64,000 nucleotides of DNA, from contig NZ_CP114905.1 of the NCBI RefSeq assembly GCF_027497195.1, forward strand, positions 3,272,001-3,336,000, read 5' to 3'. Positions within the stretch are counted from its first letter, which is position 1. Each line of letters starts with the position of its first letter. Below, in pieces: positions 8,427 through 16,781 of the stretch. Both the position numbers and the translations under genes were made by a program. Source of the DNA: Streptomyces sp. WMMC500 (GTDB lineage Bacteria; Actinomycetota; Actinomycetes; Streptomycetales; Streptomycetaceae). The notes under the pieces are model-generated. The model worked only from the letters and a program-made list of their open reading frames with translations, did no database searches and was not told the DNA's origin.

Positions 8427-9095
8427 ATGTTCGTGAACCGCCACAAGAACCAGCTCGTGACCAAGGACGAGGCGCTCTCCGGCCGCCCGGTGCCCGCCTT
8501 CTCCGTCCCGGAGCGCCACACGGTGCTGGGCCACCCTCTGGAGGGCCCGTACCCGGAGGGCCTGGAGATCGCGGACTTCGGGCTGGGCTGTTTCTGGGGC
8601 GCGGAGCGCATCTTCTGGCAGACGCCGGGCGTGTGGACGACCCTGGTCGGCTACCAGGGCGGACACACGACGCACCCGACGTACGAGGAGGTTTGCACGG
8701 GCCAGACGGGCCACACGGAGGCGGTCCGGGTGGTGTACGACCCCTCGCTGGTGTCGTACGACGAGCTGCTCAAGCGGTTCTGGGAGGCCCACGATCCCAC
8801 GCAGGGCTTCCGCCAGGGCAACGACATCGGCACGCAGTACCGCTCGGCGATCTACACCCACACCCCCGCCCAGGGCACGGCGGCCGACGCCTCCCGCGCG
8901 TCGTACCAGCGGGTCCTGACCTCGTCGGGCTACGGCGACATCACCACGGAAATCCTCCCGGCGGCGAACCGCCCGTTCTACCCGGCGGAGGGCTACCACC
9001 AGCAGTACCTGGAGAAGAACCCGGGCGGCTACTGCGGCATAGGCGGCACGGGCGTGAGCTGCCCGGTGGGCGTGGCGAAGGCGGACACGCCGTGA
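8427..9095 (+). CDS. msrA: Peptide methionine-S-sulfoxide reductase MsrA
   Basis: 222 residues. It reduces the S-epimer of methionine sulfoxide in proteins. The catalytic motif GCFWGAE has Cys55; [26 protein letters not shown] and the C-terminal [22 protein letters not shown] supply substrate-binding and resolving-cysteine regions. The ATG at 8427 follows GGAGGCCGGAG. The last 17 codons and the stop lie inside a 57-bp repeat that recurs at 19411-19467, so an element integrated at the 3' end of this gene without altering the protein. Confidence 0.96.
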   Translation: MFVNRHKNQLVTKDEALSGRPVPAFSVPERHTVLGHPLEGPYPEGLEIADFGLGCFWGAERIFWQTPGVWTTLVGYQGGHTTHPTYEEVCTGQTGHTEAVRVVYDPSLVSYDELLKRFWEAHDPTQGFRQGNDIGTQYRSAIYTHTPAQGTAADASRASYQRVLTSSGYGDITTEILPAANRPFYPAEGYHQQYLEKNPGGYCGIGGTGVSCPVGVAKADTP

Positions 9096-9101
9096 GCGCG
9101 C
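9045..9101 (+). repeat. Left attachment repeat (57 bp), 3' end of msrA
   Basis: This sequence is identical to 19411-19467 over 57 bases and diverges at once on both sides. It covers the last msrA codons ([16 protein letters not shown]), the stop and a few bases more. It is the junction of the integrated element with the chromosome. Confidence 0.92.
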
Positions 9102-9234
9102 CGAGCGACCGGCCCGCGGGCGGCTCCTGCCCCACGGGCATCGCGCCGACGAACTGACGACGACCGCGGTCGAAATCCGGACATATTAACAATCCGGGGA
9201 GTCACGCTCCGCCCTCACGTGCATACATGGGGGT

Positions 9235-9642
9235 ATGGCGAAGAAGAATGGCAAACTCGGGGGCCTCGGCCGCTGGTGGGGGGTACTGACGTTTGCAACG
9301 CTCATCGCAGCGTGGATCAACTCCGCTGCTGGTCCTGCGATCGTCCTCACGCTTTCCGCCGCCACACTGGTCTGGTGCGCTTTCCAGGCGCCTGTGAGAT
9401 GTAAGGCGCCCGTGCGGGGTCACGATGACGGCTGCCGGAATAACGCTTACGGCATGATGCTGGGGTGTCGCCAAGTACGTGCCCACACTTACGCAAACCT
9501 GCGCCTTCTGTTCGTGCGACGCCGGGTACGGGAGTTCTGCTCCGGCCTCTTCGGCGATGCCCCACGCGCTGTCGTGACGCTGGCAGGGATCGGCAGCTTC
9601 CTCTCCGGCCTGGTTGCATTCGTTCCAGGTCTCGCCTTCTGA
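9235..9642 (+). CDS. Small membrane protein of the integrated element
   Basis: 135 residues. Two hydrophobic segments at the N-terminus (WWGVLTFATLIAAWINSAAGPAIVLTLSAATLVWCAF) form a hairpin, followed by a Cys/Arg-rich stretch and a third hydrophobic segment at the C-terminus (VVTLAGIGSFLSGLVAFVPGL). There is no recognised domain. It is the first gene inside the left repeat. G+C is about 60%, below that of neighbouring chromosomal genes. The ATG at 9235 follows GGGGGT. Confidence 0.6.
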   Translation: MAKKNGKLGGLGRWWGVLTFATLIAAWINSAAGPAIVLTLSAATLVWCAFQAPVRCKAPVRGHDDGCRNNAYGMMLGCRQVRAHTYANLRLLFVRRRVREFCSGLFGDAPRAVVTLAGIGSFLSGLVAFVPGLAF

Positions 9643-9732
9643 GGTATCCGGTCCACGATGCCCTGCGCTTGAGGTCAGAAGCCTCCTACGTCAGGGTGTT
9701 AACTAACCGCCATGGGCCGAACTGGTGATGAG

Positions 9733-10293
9733 TCATTCGACCCAGCGCCGCCATATACCGAACTTCGCGTCCCACCAAATGGTCACCTCTCTACCGTCCG
9801 GATCAGGCGTTGCGAGGTACTCCAGATCAGCACTCGCGAGCGCCTCGATGGCAGCATCAGGTAGCCCCGGGGGCACCTTGAACGTGATGTTGGACCCATG
9901 CTCGACGATCACGTGAGGAGCGCCGCTCATCGATGCCTCAGGCCCTTGATTCGCGAGCCTGTGGACGAGGTTACGAGCAGCTTCGTACGCACCGTTGCCC
10001 GCCCGGCTGGCAATAGCCTGGAGGAACGGCAGCAGGATCGCGGTCGCGACGACCGGGGCAACCCAGTCGGGAATGCCCTGATCACCCTCACCAGGAGCAC
10101 TCGGAGGATCGGAGTTGCCTTCGTCCGTAGGCGCCTCGGAAGGCGCCGAGCCACCCCCCGCATCGTCTAACGACGATTCGGGAGGCGCGCTGTATCCGTA
10201 GCCTCCTCCGCCTCCGTCGCCTCCTCCGCCTCCTCCGCCTCCTCCGTCAAAGTCGCTGACATTATCGAAGCCAGCATCTATCATCTCGAACAA
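9733..10293 (-). CDS. Gly-rich protein with one transmembrane segment, unknown function
   Basis: 186 residues. An acidic start is followed by a glycine run at about residues 18-33, an Ala/Ser/Pro/acidic linker, one hydrophobic helix (VAPVVATAILLPFLQAIAS, about residues 79-97) and a C-terminal soluble domain of about 85 residues (HVIVEHGSNITFKVPPGLPDAAIEALAS, then YLATPDPDGREVTIWWDAKFGIWRRWVE). No known family is recognised. It lies alone on the minus strand within the element. Confidence 0.6.
   Translation of the reverse strand: MFEMIDAGFDNVSDFDGGGGGGGGGDGGGGGYGYSAPPESSLDDAGGGSAPSEAPTDEGNSDPPSAPGEGDQGIPDWVAPVVATAILLPFLQAIASRAGNGAYEAARNLVHRLANQGPEASMSGAPHVIVEHGSNITFKVPPGLPDAAIEALASADLEYLATPDPDGREVTIWWDAKFGIWRRWVE
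10199..10250 (-). repeat. CCTCCG hexamer microsatellite coding for polyglycine
   Basis: Imperfect tandem CCTCCG/CCTCCT units (GGAGGC/GGAGGA on the coding strand) encode the glycine run of the 9733-10293 protein. Such a tract can change length by slippage. Confidence 0.6.
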
Positions 10294-10504
10294 CCCTTCG
10301 TCAATCAGCTACCTCGACCCACCCGTGGTGGGTGCGGTGGGGTGAGGAAAGCTCGTCTTCGCTGCCTGCGTAATTGGACTCCGCACTCATATGACTCCCT
10401 CTGTCAGCATCGATTTGAGAGTTCGCGAACCCTATCTGGACTTCGGAAATCGCCGCGCTGGAATATATCGCTGTCCGGCAACCGCCGGAATAATCGCGGC
10501 CCGC

Positions 10505-11854
10505 TCAAAACGGGAGTTCCTGTGCGGACTTCCCGCGAGTGATGGTTAGAATTCTTTCGTGGAAGTCGCGAGTTGCCATCTCGCGCGGGTAGCGGGAGCG
10601 AAGTTCGTTGTCCAGTTCGCCGGCGATTAAAAGCAGCGACGGGAGGGATTTCCGGTCTGCTTCCAGGGCCGCGTTTCCCATCCCTACCGCTTCCTCTATG
10701 TCGCCGGTCCGGGCGGCGGCGACTCCGAGAGTAAGTCGGGCCTCTGCTGCTCGCATGGGGGAGATCTCGGTTCCGTCAGGGCCGGTGCTGATGCGGATGA
10801 CGGAGCGGGCATGCCCTGCGACCTTCTCGTCGTCGCCCAGGAGACGGTAGGCGTCCATCTCGCAGACGTCCCACTTGTCCGGGTCGATTATGAAATGGTG
10901 TTCGGGGTGATCCGGGCGCGGCAGGCGGTCGAGTCTGGCGCGGCCGGCGTCAAAGGAGTCGCGCACAACGCGGTTGTCTCCCATGCGTGCTGCTGCGCGG
11001 GCCTTGTGTGCATAGAGCTGCACGCCGACTGAGTGTGTCTGGTCGGCTACGTGTCCGGCTTCGACTGCGTCGACCATGCCTTGCCAACGACTCTGCGTGA
11101 GCGCGAACCAGGCTTCAATCTCCCACGCCCATGCCTTGATTTCCCCATGGCCCGCCTCGTCTCCGGTACGGAGAGCGGCAGCTTTGCTGAGGTTGGCGGC
11201 CTCCAGTTGCACGCGGTCGTGCTGAACGCAGGCGTTGAGCAGGAACAGCCATCCCGTGTGGACGAGTAGTTCTCGGTGTTGGCGCAGCGTCATCCGGCCT
11301 TCGAGCTGCTTCGTGACGTACTGCAAGCCGCTTCGTGTGCGCTTGTGCAGGTAGTCGGCGTCGGCGTACGGGTACGCGCGGGCGAGTTGGTCAATGCCCT
11401 GCTCGATGGACTCTAGTGCGGCGCTGTTAATGCTGGATATTTCTGTGCGGCGCAGCAACTCGGCGATGTCCCATAGGCCGGCGCCGCCTTGGGCAAGGAG
11501 AGTGCTCGGATCGTCCGACTGTGTCGGGGCGGCTCTGCTTTCCAGTTCCCATCGGCGTGGAGTGAGTCCGGCGAGGTGGCCGGGGATCCGTAGCCCGTCC
11601 ACCACTTCGAGGACCTTGCTGTATTGGGTGCCCCGTGGGCGTGTGCCCTTGCCCTGGGTTTCGGGGCGCGCCATCTTCCCGATGTGCTCGCGCTTGTAGC
11701 CCGTGGCCTCGGCGATCTTCGCGTAGCTGATGTGTCCGTGGAGCCGGGCGAGTCTGAAGACCTCTCCGAAGTCGTGTTTGGCGATAGCCGACCGCACGTC
11801 TGCGCGTTCAAGCACGTGCGGTGGGAGAGCCGGTGTCGGTGCAGCCTCGGTCAT
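10505..11854 (-). CDS. XRE-type regulator with a C-terminal TPR-like sensor domain
   Basis: 449 residues. The N-terminal helix-turn-helix region is around residues 15-90 (FRLARLHGHISYAKIAEATGYKREHIGKMARPE). About 350 residues of helical repeats follow (LAARAYPYADADYLHKRTRSGL-type regions; EIKAWAWEIEAWFALTQSRWQGMVDAV; AEARLTLGVAAARTGDIEEAVGMGNAAL), the layout of the large Streptomyces regulators that read a signal through TPRs. The ATG at 11854 is preceded by GGAGAAG; the frame extends upstream without similarity. It is divergent from the broken ATP-binding gene, a common Streptomyces pairing. Confidence 0.8.
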   Translation of the reverse strand: MTEAAPTPALPPHVLERADVRSAIAKHDFGEVFRLARLHGHISYAKIAEATGYKREHIGKMARPETQGKGTRPRGTQYSKVLEVVDGLRIPGHLAGLTPRRWELESRAAPTQSDDPSTLLAQGGAGLWDIAELLRRTEISSINSAALESIEQGIDQLARAYPYADADYLHKRTRSGLQYVTKQLEGRMTLRQHRELLVHTGWLFLLNACVQHDRVQLEAANLSKAAALRTGDEAGHGEIKAWAWEIEAWFALTQSRWQGMVDAVEAGHVADQTHSVGVQLYAHKARAAARMGDNRVVRDSFDAGRARLDRLPRPDHPEHHFIIDPDKWDVCEMDAYRLLGDDEKVAGHARSVIRISTGPDGTEISPMRAAEARLTLGVAAARTGDIEEAVGMGNAALEADRKSLPSLLLIAGELDNELRSRYPREMATRDFHERILTITRGKSAQELPF

Positions 11855-12048
11855 CTCACTTCTCCATCGTGATTGACCTGCCCCATGCGTCTCGTCGCTC
11901 ATCCGCTTCCGGTCTCCGAGTGTACCCACGAGGGGGGGTCCCCAAGTGGGGGGGAGCGACAGCAGGCGATGGGCGTGCATCCTCACTCCAACCTGCCGGA
12001 GATCGTCCCGGCAGGGGCCCCTGTAGACGGCTACCGGGAGGGTGCGAA

Positions 12049-12601
12049 ATGGATCTCCAATGGGGTAAACGGGTCACCGCGGCCCCGGCGGTGGTCATAT
12101 CCCGTCCCGGCAGGCCCATGGAGACAGTTGAGTACTACCGCTCCCTGCTGCTGTTCGCTGAGGGGCCCGACTGCCTTCGAGCGGCTCGGAGCCTGGTGCG
12201 GTCCACGCTGACGGACTGGGGTCTGGCTGAGCTTGTCGATGACGTCCAACTCGCTGTGTCTGAACTCGTTGGGAACGTCGTGCATCACGCCGTGCCCGAA
12301 GAGTGCCTCACATGGCCCGGGACGCACCGTGGCATTGACGTGGTGCTGAAGAGGTGGCCGGAGTGGCTGTTCGTCGGTGTGTCGGATGAAGACTCCAACC
12401 CGCCACCTGCCCGGTAGTCGAGACTTTCTCGCCCGACCTGGTCGACGGCATGGCGGAAGCTCTGTACCTGATCATGGGCGCGGTCTACTGATCGTTCAGA
12501 GTCTGGCTGACGCGCTGTGGTGGGTGCCGCAGGAGGAAGGCGGCAAGACGGTCTACTGCCGCTTTGACCTCGACGGCGAGCTTCGTAAGTGGCCTCCGTA
12601 G
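12049..12601 (+). pseudogene. Broken histidine-kinase-like ATP-binding protein (RsbW/anti-sigma type)
   Basis: Three frames together spell one protein of about 180 residues. Frame 1, from the ATG at 12049 (RBS GGGAGGGTG), gives an HATPase_c_2 N-terminus with the N-box AVSELVGNVVHHA and stops at 12417. The next frame continues VVETFSPDLVDGMAEAL. A third supplies the G-box, DHGRGLLIVQSLADALWWVPQEEGGKTVYCRF, to the stop at 12601. Each switch fits the loss of one base, near 12405-12417 and near 12455-12467. Intact relatives in Streptomyces pair with XRE-type regulators like the divergent one here. Confidence 0.82.
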
Positions 12602-12807
12602 CAGGTGCCTGGCCGTCCCTTCGCGCCGTGTTCGCGGGGCGGATGACGGCTTGGGCTGGAGAGAGCCGATCCCCGGCGCAAGGGGCGTGGCTTCCTGGCT
12701 GATCGCTGGGCTCCTCATCCCAGTGCCACGGGTTACGCCTCACAACTTCAGACCGAGACCGGGCCACCCGTCTGCCCTAGGAAGCGAAGGGTGACCCGGC
12801 TGGGGAC

Positions 12808-12857
12808 GCGACGGTCCCCGGTGCCAGATGGAACCGGGGCCGTCGCTCTGCGTTTTT
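12808..12857 (+). terminator. Intrinsic terminator (long hairpin, T-tract)
   Basis: A near-perfect stem of about 14 bp (GCGACGGTCCCCGGT starting at 12808, complement ending at 12846) has a 10-base loop and is followed by TCTGCGTTTTT. It lies downstream of the broken ATP-binding gene; the 200 bases before it hold no convincing gene. Confidence 0.75.
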
Positions 12858-12905
12858 GCCCTGGCCCAAGGAAGTTGACGATCCGTTACATAGATCGGGA
12901 CAGAA

Positions 12906-13170
12906 GTGGATCACGTGTCCGGAGCTGGTGAGGACAGGCTGAACGACGGGTTGGACGTCTTCGCGCTCGATGCCGGGCTGTGGAACTCCAGCGTCGATTA
13001 CGTGGCTGGCTGGCGTGAGGCGGGCCGGGCCGCGGACCGGCTGAACCGGGCGTTGCTGGCTGCTGGGGTGGAGCTGTCCCGGGTGCGGGCCGTGGCCGGC
13101 ACGCCACACGCCCGGCCGGGGCGGCACCGGCGCCCGGCGCGCCGCAGGCGCGCCCTTGAGGAAGTAGAGA
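12906..13170 (+). other. Possible small or degenerate coding region
   Basis: A GTG-started frame gives about 65 protein-like residues (EDRLNDGLDVFALDAGLWNS, SVDYVAGWREAGRAADRLNR, LLAAGVELSRVRAVA) with G/C-biased third positions. It then turns into Arg/Pro-rich sequence and runs antisense through the GntR gene without a stop of its own. The adjacent frames end at TGA/TAG near 13155-13170, which would suit a frameshifted gene of about 85 residues. Function unknown. Apart from this and the terminator at 12808-12857, nothing is seen in 12602-13193. Confidence 0.35.
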
Positions 13171-13193
13171 AAGTTTCGACCGATCCCCGGCCC

Positions 13194-13973
13194 TCAGGCG
13201 TTACGGCTGCGGGCAGATGCCCTGTCGGCGGTGATCCGGTAGGCGAGCTGGGCGCGGTCCGCTCCGGTGCAGAGTTCTTCGAGAACGAGGGGCCGGTCGT
13301 CGATGCCGTGGGTGATGCGGGCCAGGTGCATGACCGGGGTGGCGTCGGGGAGTTGCAGGGTGCTGCGCTCGTCGGGCAGGGGCATGCGGGCGCGTACCGT
13401 CTCGGACCACCACAGCGTGTGCCCGGCCTCGGTGAGCAGCGCGTAGATCGCGTCCGGCTCGCTGTCCGGCGCCTCGGCGAGCGTGTCGACGCCCTCGGCG
13501 ACCTCGAACGGGATGGTCGTGCGGTGCAGGGCGCGGGTGCCGGTGGCCGGGTCGGTGAGCAGCCTGTCACAGACGAAGATCGCCTCTTCCGCGTCCAGCC
13601 CGAGGGATGCGCTGGTGGCCTGGGTGGTGTGGGAGCGGTAGACGGTGGGGTCCTCGGTGGTGGTCCACTCGATGCCGCCGGCGGAGGTGAAGCGGCCGTT
13701 ACGGGTGCGCTGCACGCGGCGCTCGATAGTGAGCGTGGGGTCTCCGGTGGTGCGGACGAAGCTGCCTTTGCCGTGGCGGACTTCGATGAGTCCTTCGGCG
13801 CGCAGGGCGGCGATGGCGTTGCGGACGGTGGGGCGGGAGACCTGGTAGCGGGCGATGAGCTGGGTCTCGGACGGCAGTGGTGCGCCGGCTTCGAACTCAC
13901 CGGACAGGATCGCTTCCCGGATGGCGGCGGCGACCTGCTGGTAGAGGGCTCCGGGGCGCTGGATCTCACTCAT
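13194..13973 (-). CDS. GntR-family repressor (KorSA-like) of the element
   Basis: 259 residues. An N-terminal GntR winged helix (LYQQVAAAIREAILSGEFEAGAPLPSETQLIARYQVSRPTVRNAIAAL) is followed by a UTRA-type effector domain (EEAIFVCDRLLTDPATGTRALHRTTIPFEVAEGV to DRPLVLEELCTGADRAQLAY), the HutC-type layout. In pSAM2 the KorSA protein of this class represses the replication/transfer operon. Here the gene is divergent from rep, with the inverted repeat GTCGC-N4-GCGAC (14008-14021) between them as a possible operator. The ATG at 13973 has a GAAGG-containing leader; the frame extends upstream without similarity. Confidence 0.85.
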   Translation of the reverse strand: MSEIQRPGALYQQVAAAIREAILSGEFEAGAPLPSETQLIARYQVSRPTVRNAIAALRAEGLIEVRHGKGSFVRTTGDPTLTIERRVQRTRNGRFTSAGGIEWTTTEDPTVYRSHTTQATSASLGLDAEEAIFVCDRLLTDPATGTRALHRTTIPFEVAEGVDTLAEAPDSEPDAIYALLTEAGHTLWWSETVRARMPLPDERSTLQLPDATPVMHLARITHGIDDRPLVLEELCTGADRAQLAYRITADRASARSRNA

Positions 13974-14126
13974 CTCGGCACCTTCGCCTTCTCGTCGTCG
14001 TAGGCACGTCGCACGCGCGACATCACTCGTCACCGGGAGGCGTCGCCGCTGCCGCGTCTGCCGTGGCGCCGGAACCATCCGCTGAACCCACACCACCCGA
14101 CCACAACCACGCAAAGGAGCAACGCC

Positions 14127-15481
14127 ATGGACGACCCCACCCCAGCCCACTCGCGCAAGACCCCAAATTCCCCCGCTGGCTCCGACAGGTCACCGCCACC
14201 GGCGGCTGCGCCCAACCCATCCACCTCTCCGGCACCACCACCACACGCGATGTGCTGACCGGCGAGATCCTGCACCACTACGACACCCGCAACGAACCCG
14301 GCGAACGCCTCCTCATCCGCTGCCGCAACCGCCGCGCCACCGTCTGCCCGCCCTGCTCCCGCCTCCACGCCGGCGACACCTACCACCTCCTCCGCGCCGG
14401 CCTCCTCGGCGGCAAGAACACCCCCACCACCGTCCGCGACCACCCCCGACTCTTCCTCACCCTCACCGCCCCGTCCTTCGGCACAGTCCACCGCACCGGC
14501 GAACGCTCCCGCCCCCGCCGCAACCGAGGCGAGTGCGAACACGGCCGTCCGCTCGGCTGCGGCGCCATCCACGACCCGGCAGAACCGGTCATCGGCCAAC
14601 CCCTCTGCCCCAACTGCTACAACTACACGACACACGTCCTCTGGCACGCACACGCAGGCAAGCTCTGGGACCGCTTCGTCCGCGCCATCCGGCGCCACCT
14701 CGCCACCGCGGCCGGGTTGACGCAGTCCCGCTTCCCCGACTACGCACGCCTCTCCTTCGCCCGGGTAGCCGAATACCAGCGACGCGCCGCCGTCCACGTC
14801 CACGCCGTCGTACGACTCGACGGCCCCGCCGGACCGGACGACGAACCTCCCGCATGGGGCAGTACAGACCAGCTCACCGAAGCCGTGCACTCGGCGGCAC
14901 AGCGGATCACGGTCGGCACCCCGTACAGCCCCGCCGTGGGCGAGCTGACACTGCGCTGGGGCACCCAGGTGGACACCCGGCCGCTGCGTGGGGACCTCGA
15001 CGGACCGCCTGACGACGCCGTAGCCGCCTACGTCGCCAAATACGTCACCAAAGGAGCGAACGACACAGGCGCTGGCACCGACTACCGGCTCACCACCTGG
15101 GACGACATCGACGCGGCCCGCGTCAACAAGCACGTCCGAACCCTCATGCGCACCTGCTGGCGCCTCAGCAACCTACCGGAGTACGCGCCGCTGCACCTCC
15201 GGGCCTGGGCCCACACCCTCGGCTACCGCGGCCACATCCTCACCAAGTCCCGGGCCTACTCCACGACCTACGCCGCGCTGCGCAGCGACCGCACGCGACA
15301 CGTCAGCCACACTCACGAAACCGGCACCACCGCTGACGCCAACTGGCGCTACATCGGATCCGGTCACACCCCGGGCGCTGCCCTCATCGCCGCCGGGATC
15401 GCGGAAGACGCTGCTAGGCACGGTGAGGTCATCAAGCACATATCTCTTCTCAACGCCGGTGGTGCCGTTGGTCCAGGATGA
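14127..15481 (+). pseudogene. RepSA-like HUH replication initiator, probably frameshifted at the start
   Basis: About 440 conserved residues of a pSAM2-type rolling-circle initiator are in one frame: a Cys-containing N-terminus (RRATVCPPCSRLHAGDTYHLLRAGL), a second CxxC (LCPNCYNYT), the HUH metal motif in RRAAVHVHAVVRLD, and AAYVAKYVTKG with candidate catalytic tyrosines. That frame has no credible start. AAAGGAG at 14113-14119 instead serves the ATG at 14127, which lies in another frame (MDDPTPAH) and stops after 42 codons; one missing base near 14145-14152 would join it to PLAQDPKFPRWLRQ. The C-terminus (HISLLNAGGAVGPG) is also atypical and may be truncated. Confidence 0.72.
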
Positions 15482-15577
15482 GTTGAGGAAGCAGGTTGCC
15501 GAGTCTCGCGCACGCCAGGCCTACCCCCGTCATCGAAGACTTGGCCATTATCGATCGGGTGGCACAGGTCTTCGGAC

Positions 15578-15597
15578 TCATTGACGGTTTCTCAACG
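15578..15597 (+). repeat. Left terminal inverted repeat of the IS
   Basis: Matches the complement of 16551-16570 at 17 of 20 bases. Confidence 0.78.
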
Positions 15598-15601
15598 TCA
15601 T

Positions 15602-16408
15602 TCATTTCCATGTGTTGTTGAGGGTGAGGGCGGCCTGGGCGATGTGTCCGATGCGGCTTGGGCTGAGGGTGACGTGCTGGAGGGCACGCCAGCGTTGTTT
15701 GAGTTCGGCGGCGGCGCGTTCGCCCAGGGCGCGGATGCCGCGCAGGAGCCGGTTGTGGGCGCGGGTGTCGGTGGCGAGCGGGGAGGTGATGTCGGGGTGG
15801 GGGCGGAAGGGGGTGTGCACGCCGATGCCGGCGCCGGTGTAGCCGACGTCGGCCAGGGTGGGCACGCCGTCGCGGGCCGCCGGGTAGAGGGCCGGCAGGG
15901 CATGGATCCGGGCGGCACGCAGGTCGTGGACCGAGCCGGGCTCGACGTCGGAGACCCACAGCGGGGTGCCGTCCGGGGCGGCGAGGAACTGGACGTTCCC
16001 GGCGAAGTGTTTCGCTTTGCCGGAGTACCACAGGTCGTTGCCGTTCTCGGTGGTGCCGGCGACCCGGTCACAGGAGATCAGGGTGCCGTCCAGGACCACA
16101 TGGCTCATGCCCTGCATGCGGCAGCGGGCAAGGACGTCGTGGAGGTCGGGCGCGCGTTCGGCCAGGACATCGATGGCTTCGTGAAGGTAGCGGTAGCCGG
16201 TGGCCTGGGAGATGCCGGCGTCGCGGGCCAGGCAGTGCACGCAGCCGGCCTCGCGGAACCAGCGCAGTACGAACACGGCCTGGCGGAACGGGCCCAGTGC
16301 ACGTGAGCCCTTCGGGGTGCCGATCTGGCGGCGGTGGGCGGCCAGTAAGCGGGCGGTGTACTCGACCACGTGGCGCGGGACGTCGAGCATGGCAGCATAG
16401 GGGACCAA
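15602..16408 (-). CDS. IS5-family DDE transposase
   Basis: 268 residues, apparently intact. The N-terminal helix-turn-helix (CLARDAGISQATGYRYLHEAI) is followed by a DDE_Tnp_4-type core. Candidate catalytic residues are D107 in HVVLDGTL, D187 in TLADVGYTGAG and E230 or E235 in the helix LRGIRALGERAAAELKQRW; the D-to-E spacing suits IS5 relatives. The TTG at 16408 is preceded by AGAGG; an internal ATG at 16390 is the alternative. Its stop sits just inside the left inverted repeat. Confidence 0.85.
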   Translation of the reverse strand: MVPYAAMLDVPRHVVEYTARLLAAHRRQIGTPKGSRALGPFRQAVFVLRWFREAGCVHCLARDAGISQATGYRYLHEAIDVLAERAPDLHDVLARCRMQGMSHVVLDGTLISCDRVAGTTENGNDLWYSGKAKHFAGNVQFLAAPDGTPLWVSDVEPGSVHDLRAARIHALPALYPAARDGVPTLADVGYTGAGIGVHTPFRPHPDITSPLATDTRAHNRLLRGIRALGERAAAELKQRWRALQHVTLSPSRIGHIAQAALTLNNTWK

Positions 16409-16550
16409 CGTGAAGCCTCTGGTGACGTGGACGATCTTGTGGTGAGAACCGTCCTACCAGGGGCTTCACGTCCGTCTGCACTCGGGGGCACCACTGTCCG
16501 GCCTGACCCAAGGGCGCACCCCACATCAACCCGCTTCACGAAAACCAACT

Positions 16551-16570
16551 CGCTGAGAAAACGTCATTGA
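16551..16570 (-). repeat. Right terminal inverted repeat of the IS
   Basis: The complement reads TCAATGACGTTTTCTCAGCG and pairs with 15578-15597. Confidence 0.78.
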
Positions 16571-16781
16571 CCCCAATCGGCACCACCGATCTTGTGTCTT
16601 GGGGTACAGTGCGGAGAGTGCTGCTGCGGCAGTGCGTCTCACATCACCTGGCCACCGGCAGCCGGGGTGAGCAGAGGGCTCTTGAGAGTCACCCGCAGTA
16701 TCAATGCTCCACATCGCCTATCAGGACACATGTACCTGCTCTCTCCTGCCGTTGCCGGGCGGCCAGTTGAAGGGGCTCGTC

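Larger units (their letters stand above)
15574..16574. mobile_element. IS5-family insertion sequence, about 1.0 kb
   Basis: One transposase gene is flanked by imperfect terminal inverted repeats: TCATTGACGGTTTCTCAACG at 15578-15597 against TCAATGACGTTTTCTCAGCG (complement of 16551-16570), 17 of 20 matching, probably extending outward by GG. It lies between rep and the low-G+C cargo. No target duplication could be confirmed, so the exact ends are uncertain by a few bases. Confidence 0.78.

Noticed and set aside
9465..9728. Second small plus-strand frame overlapping the 9235-9642 gene
   Set aside because: Shadow frame; the 9235 frame has coherent hydrophobic segments and a start near the repeat.
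12906..14003. Long plus-strand frame overlapping the GntR gene
   Set aside because: Beyond about 13170 it is only the antisense of the GntR regulator; the domains are clearly on the minus strand.
13877..14126. Upstream extension of the Rep frame from a GTG at 13877
   Set aside because: It would overlap the start of the GntR gene on the other strand and translates to Arg/Ala/Ser-rich sequence unlike any Rep N-terminus.
15482..15573. Possible xis gene between rep and the IS
   Set aside because: No open frame with a credible start remains in the 90 bases, so an excisionase cannot be supported.
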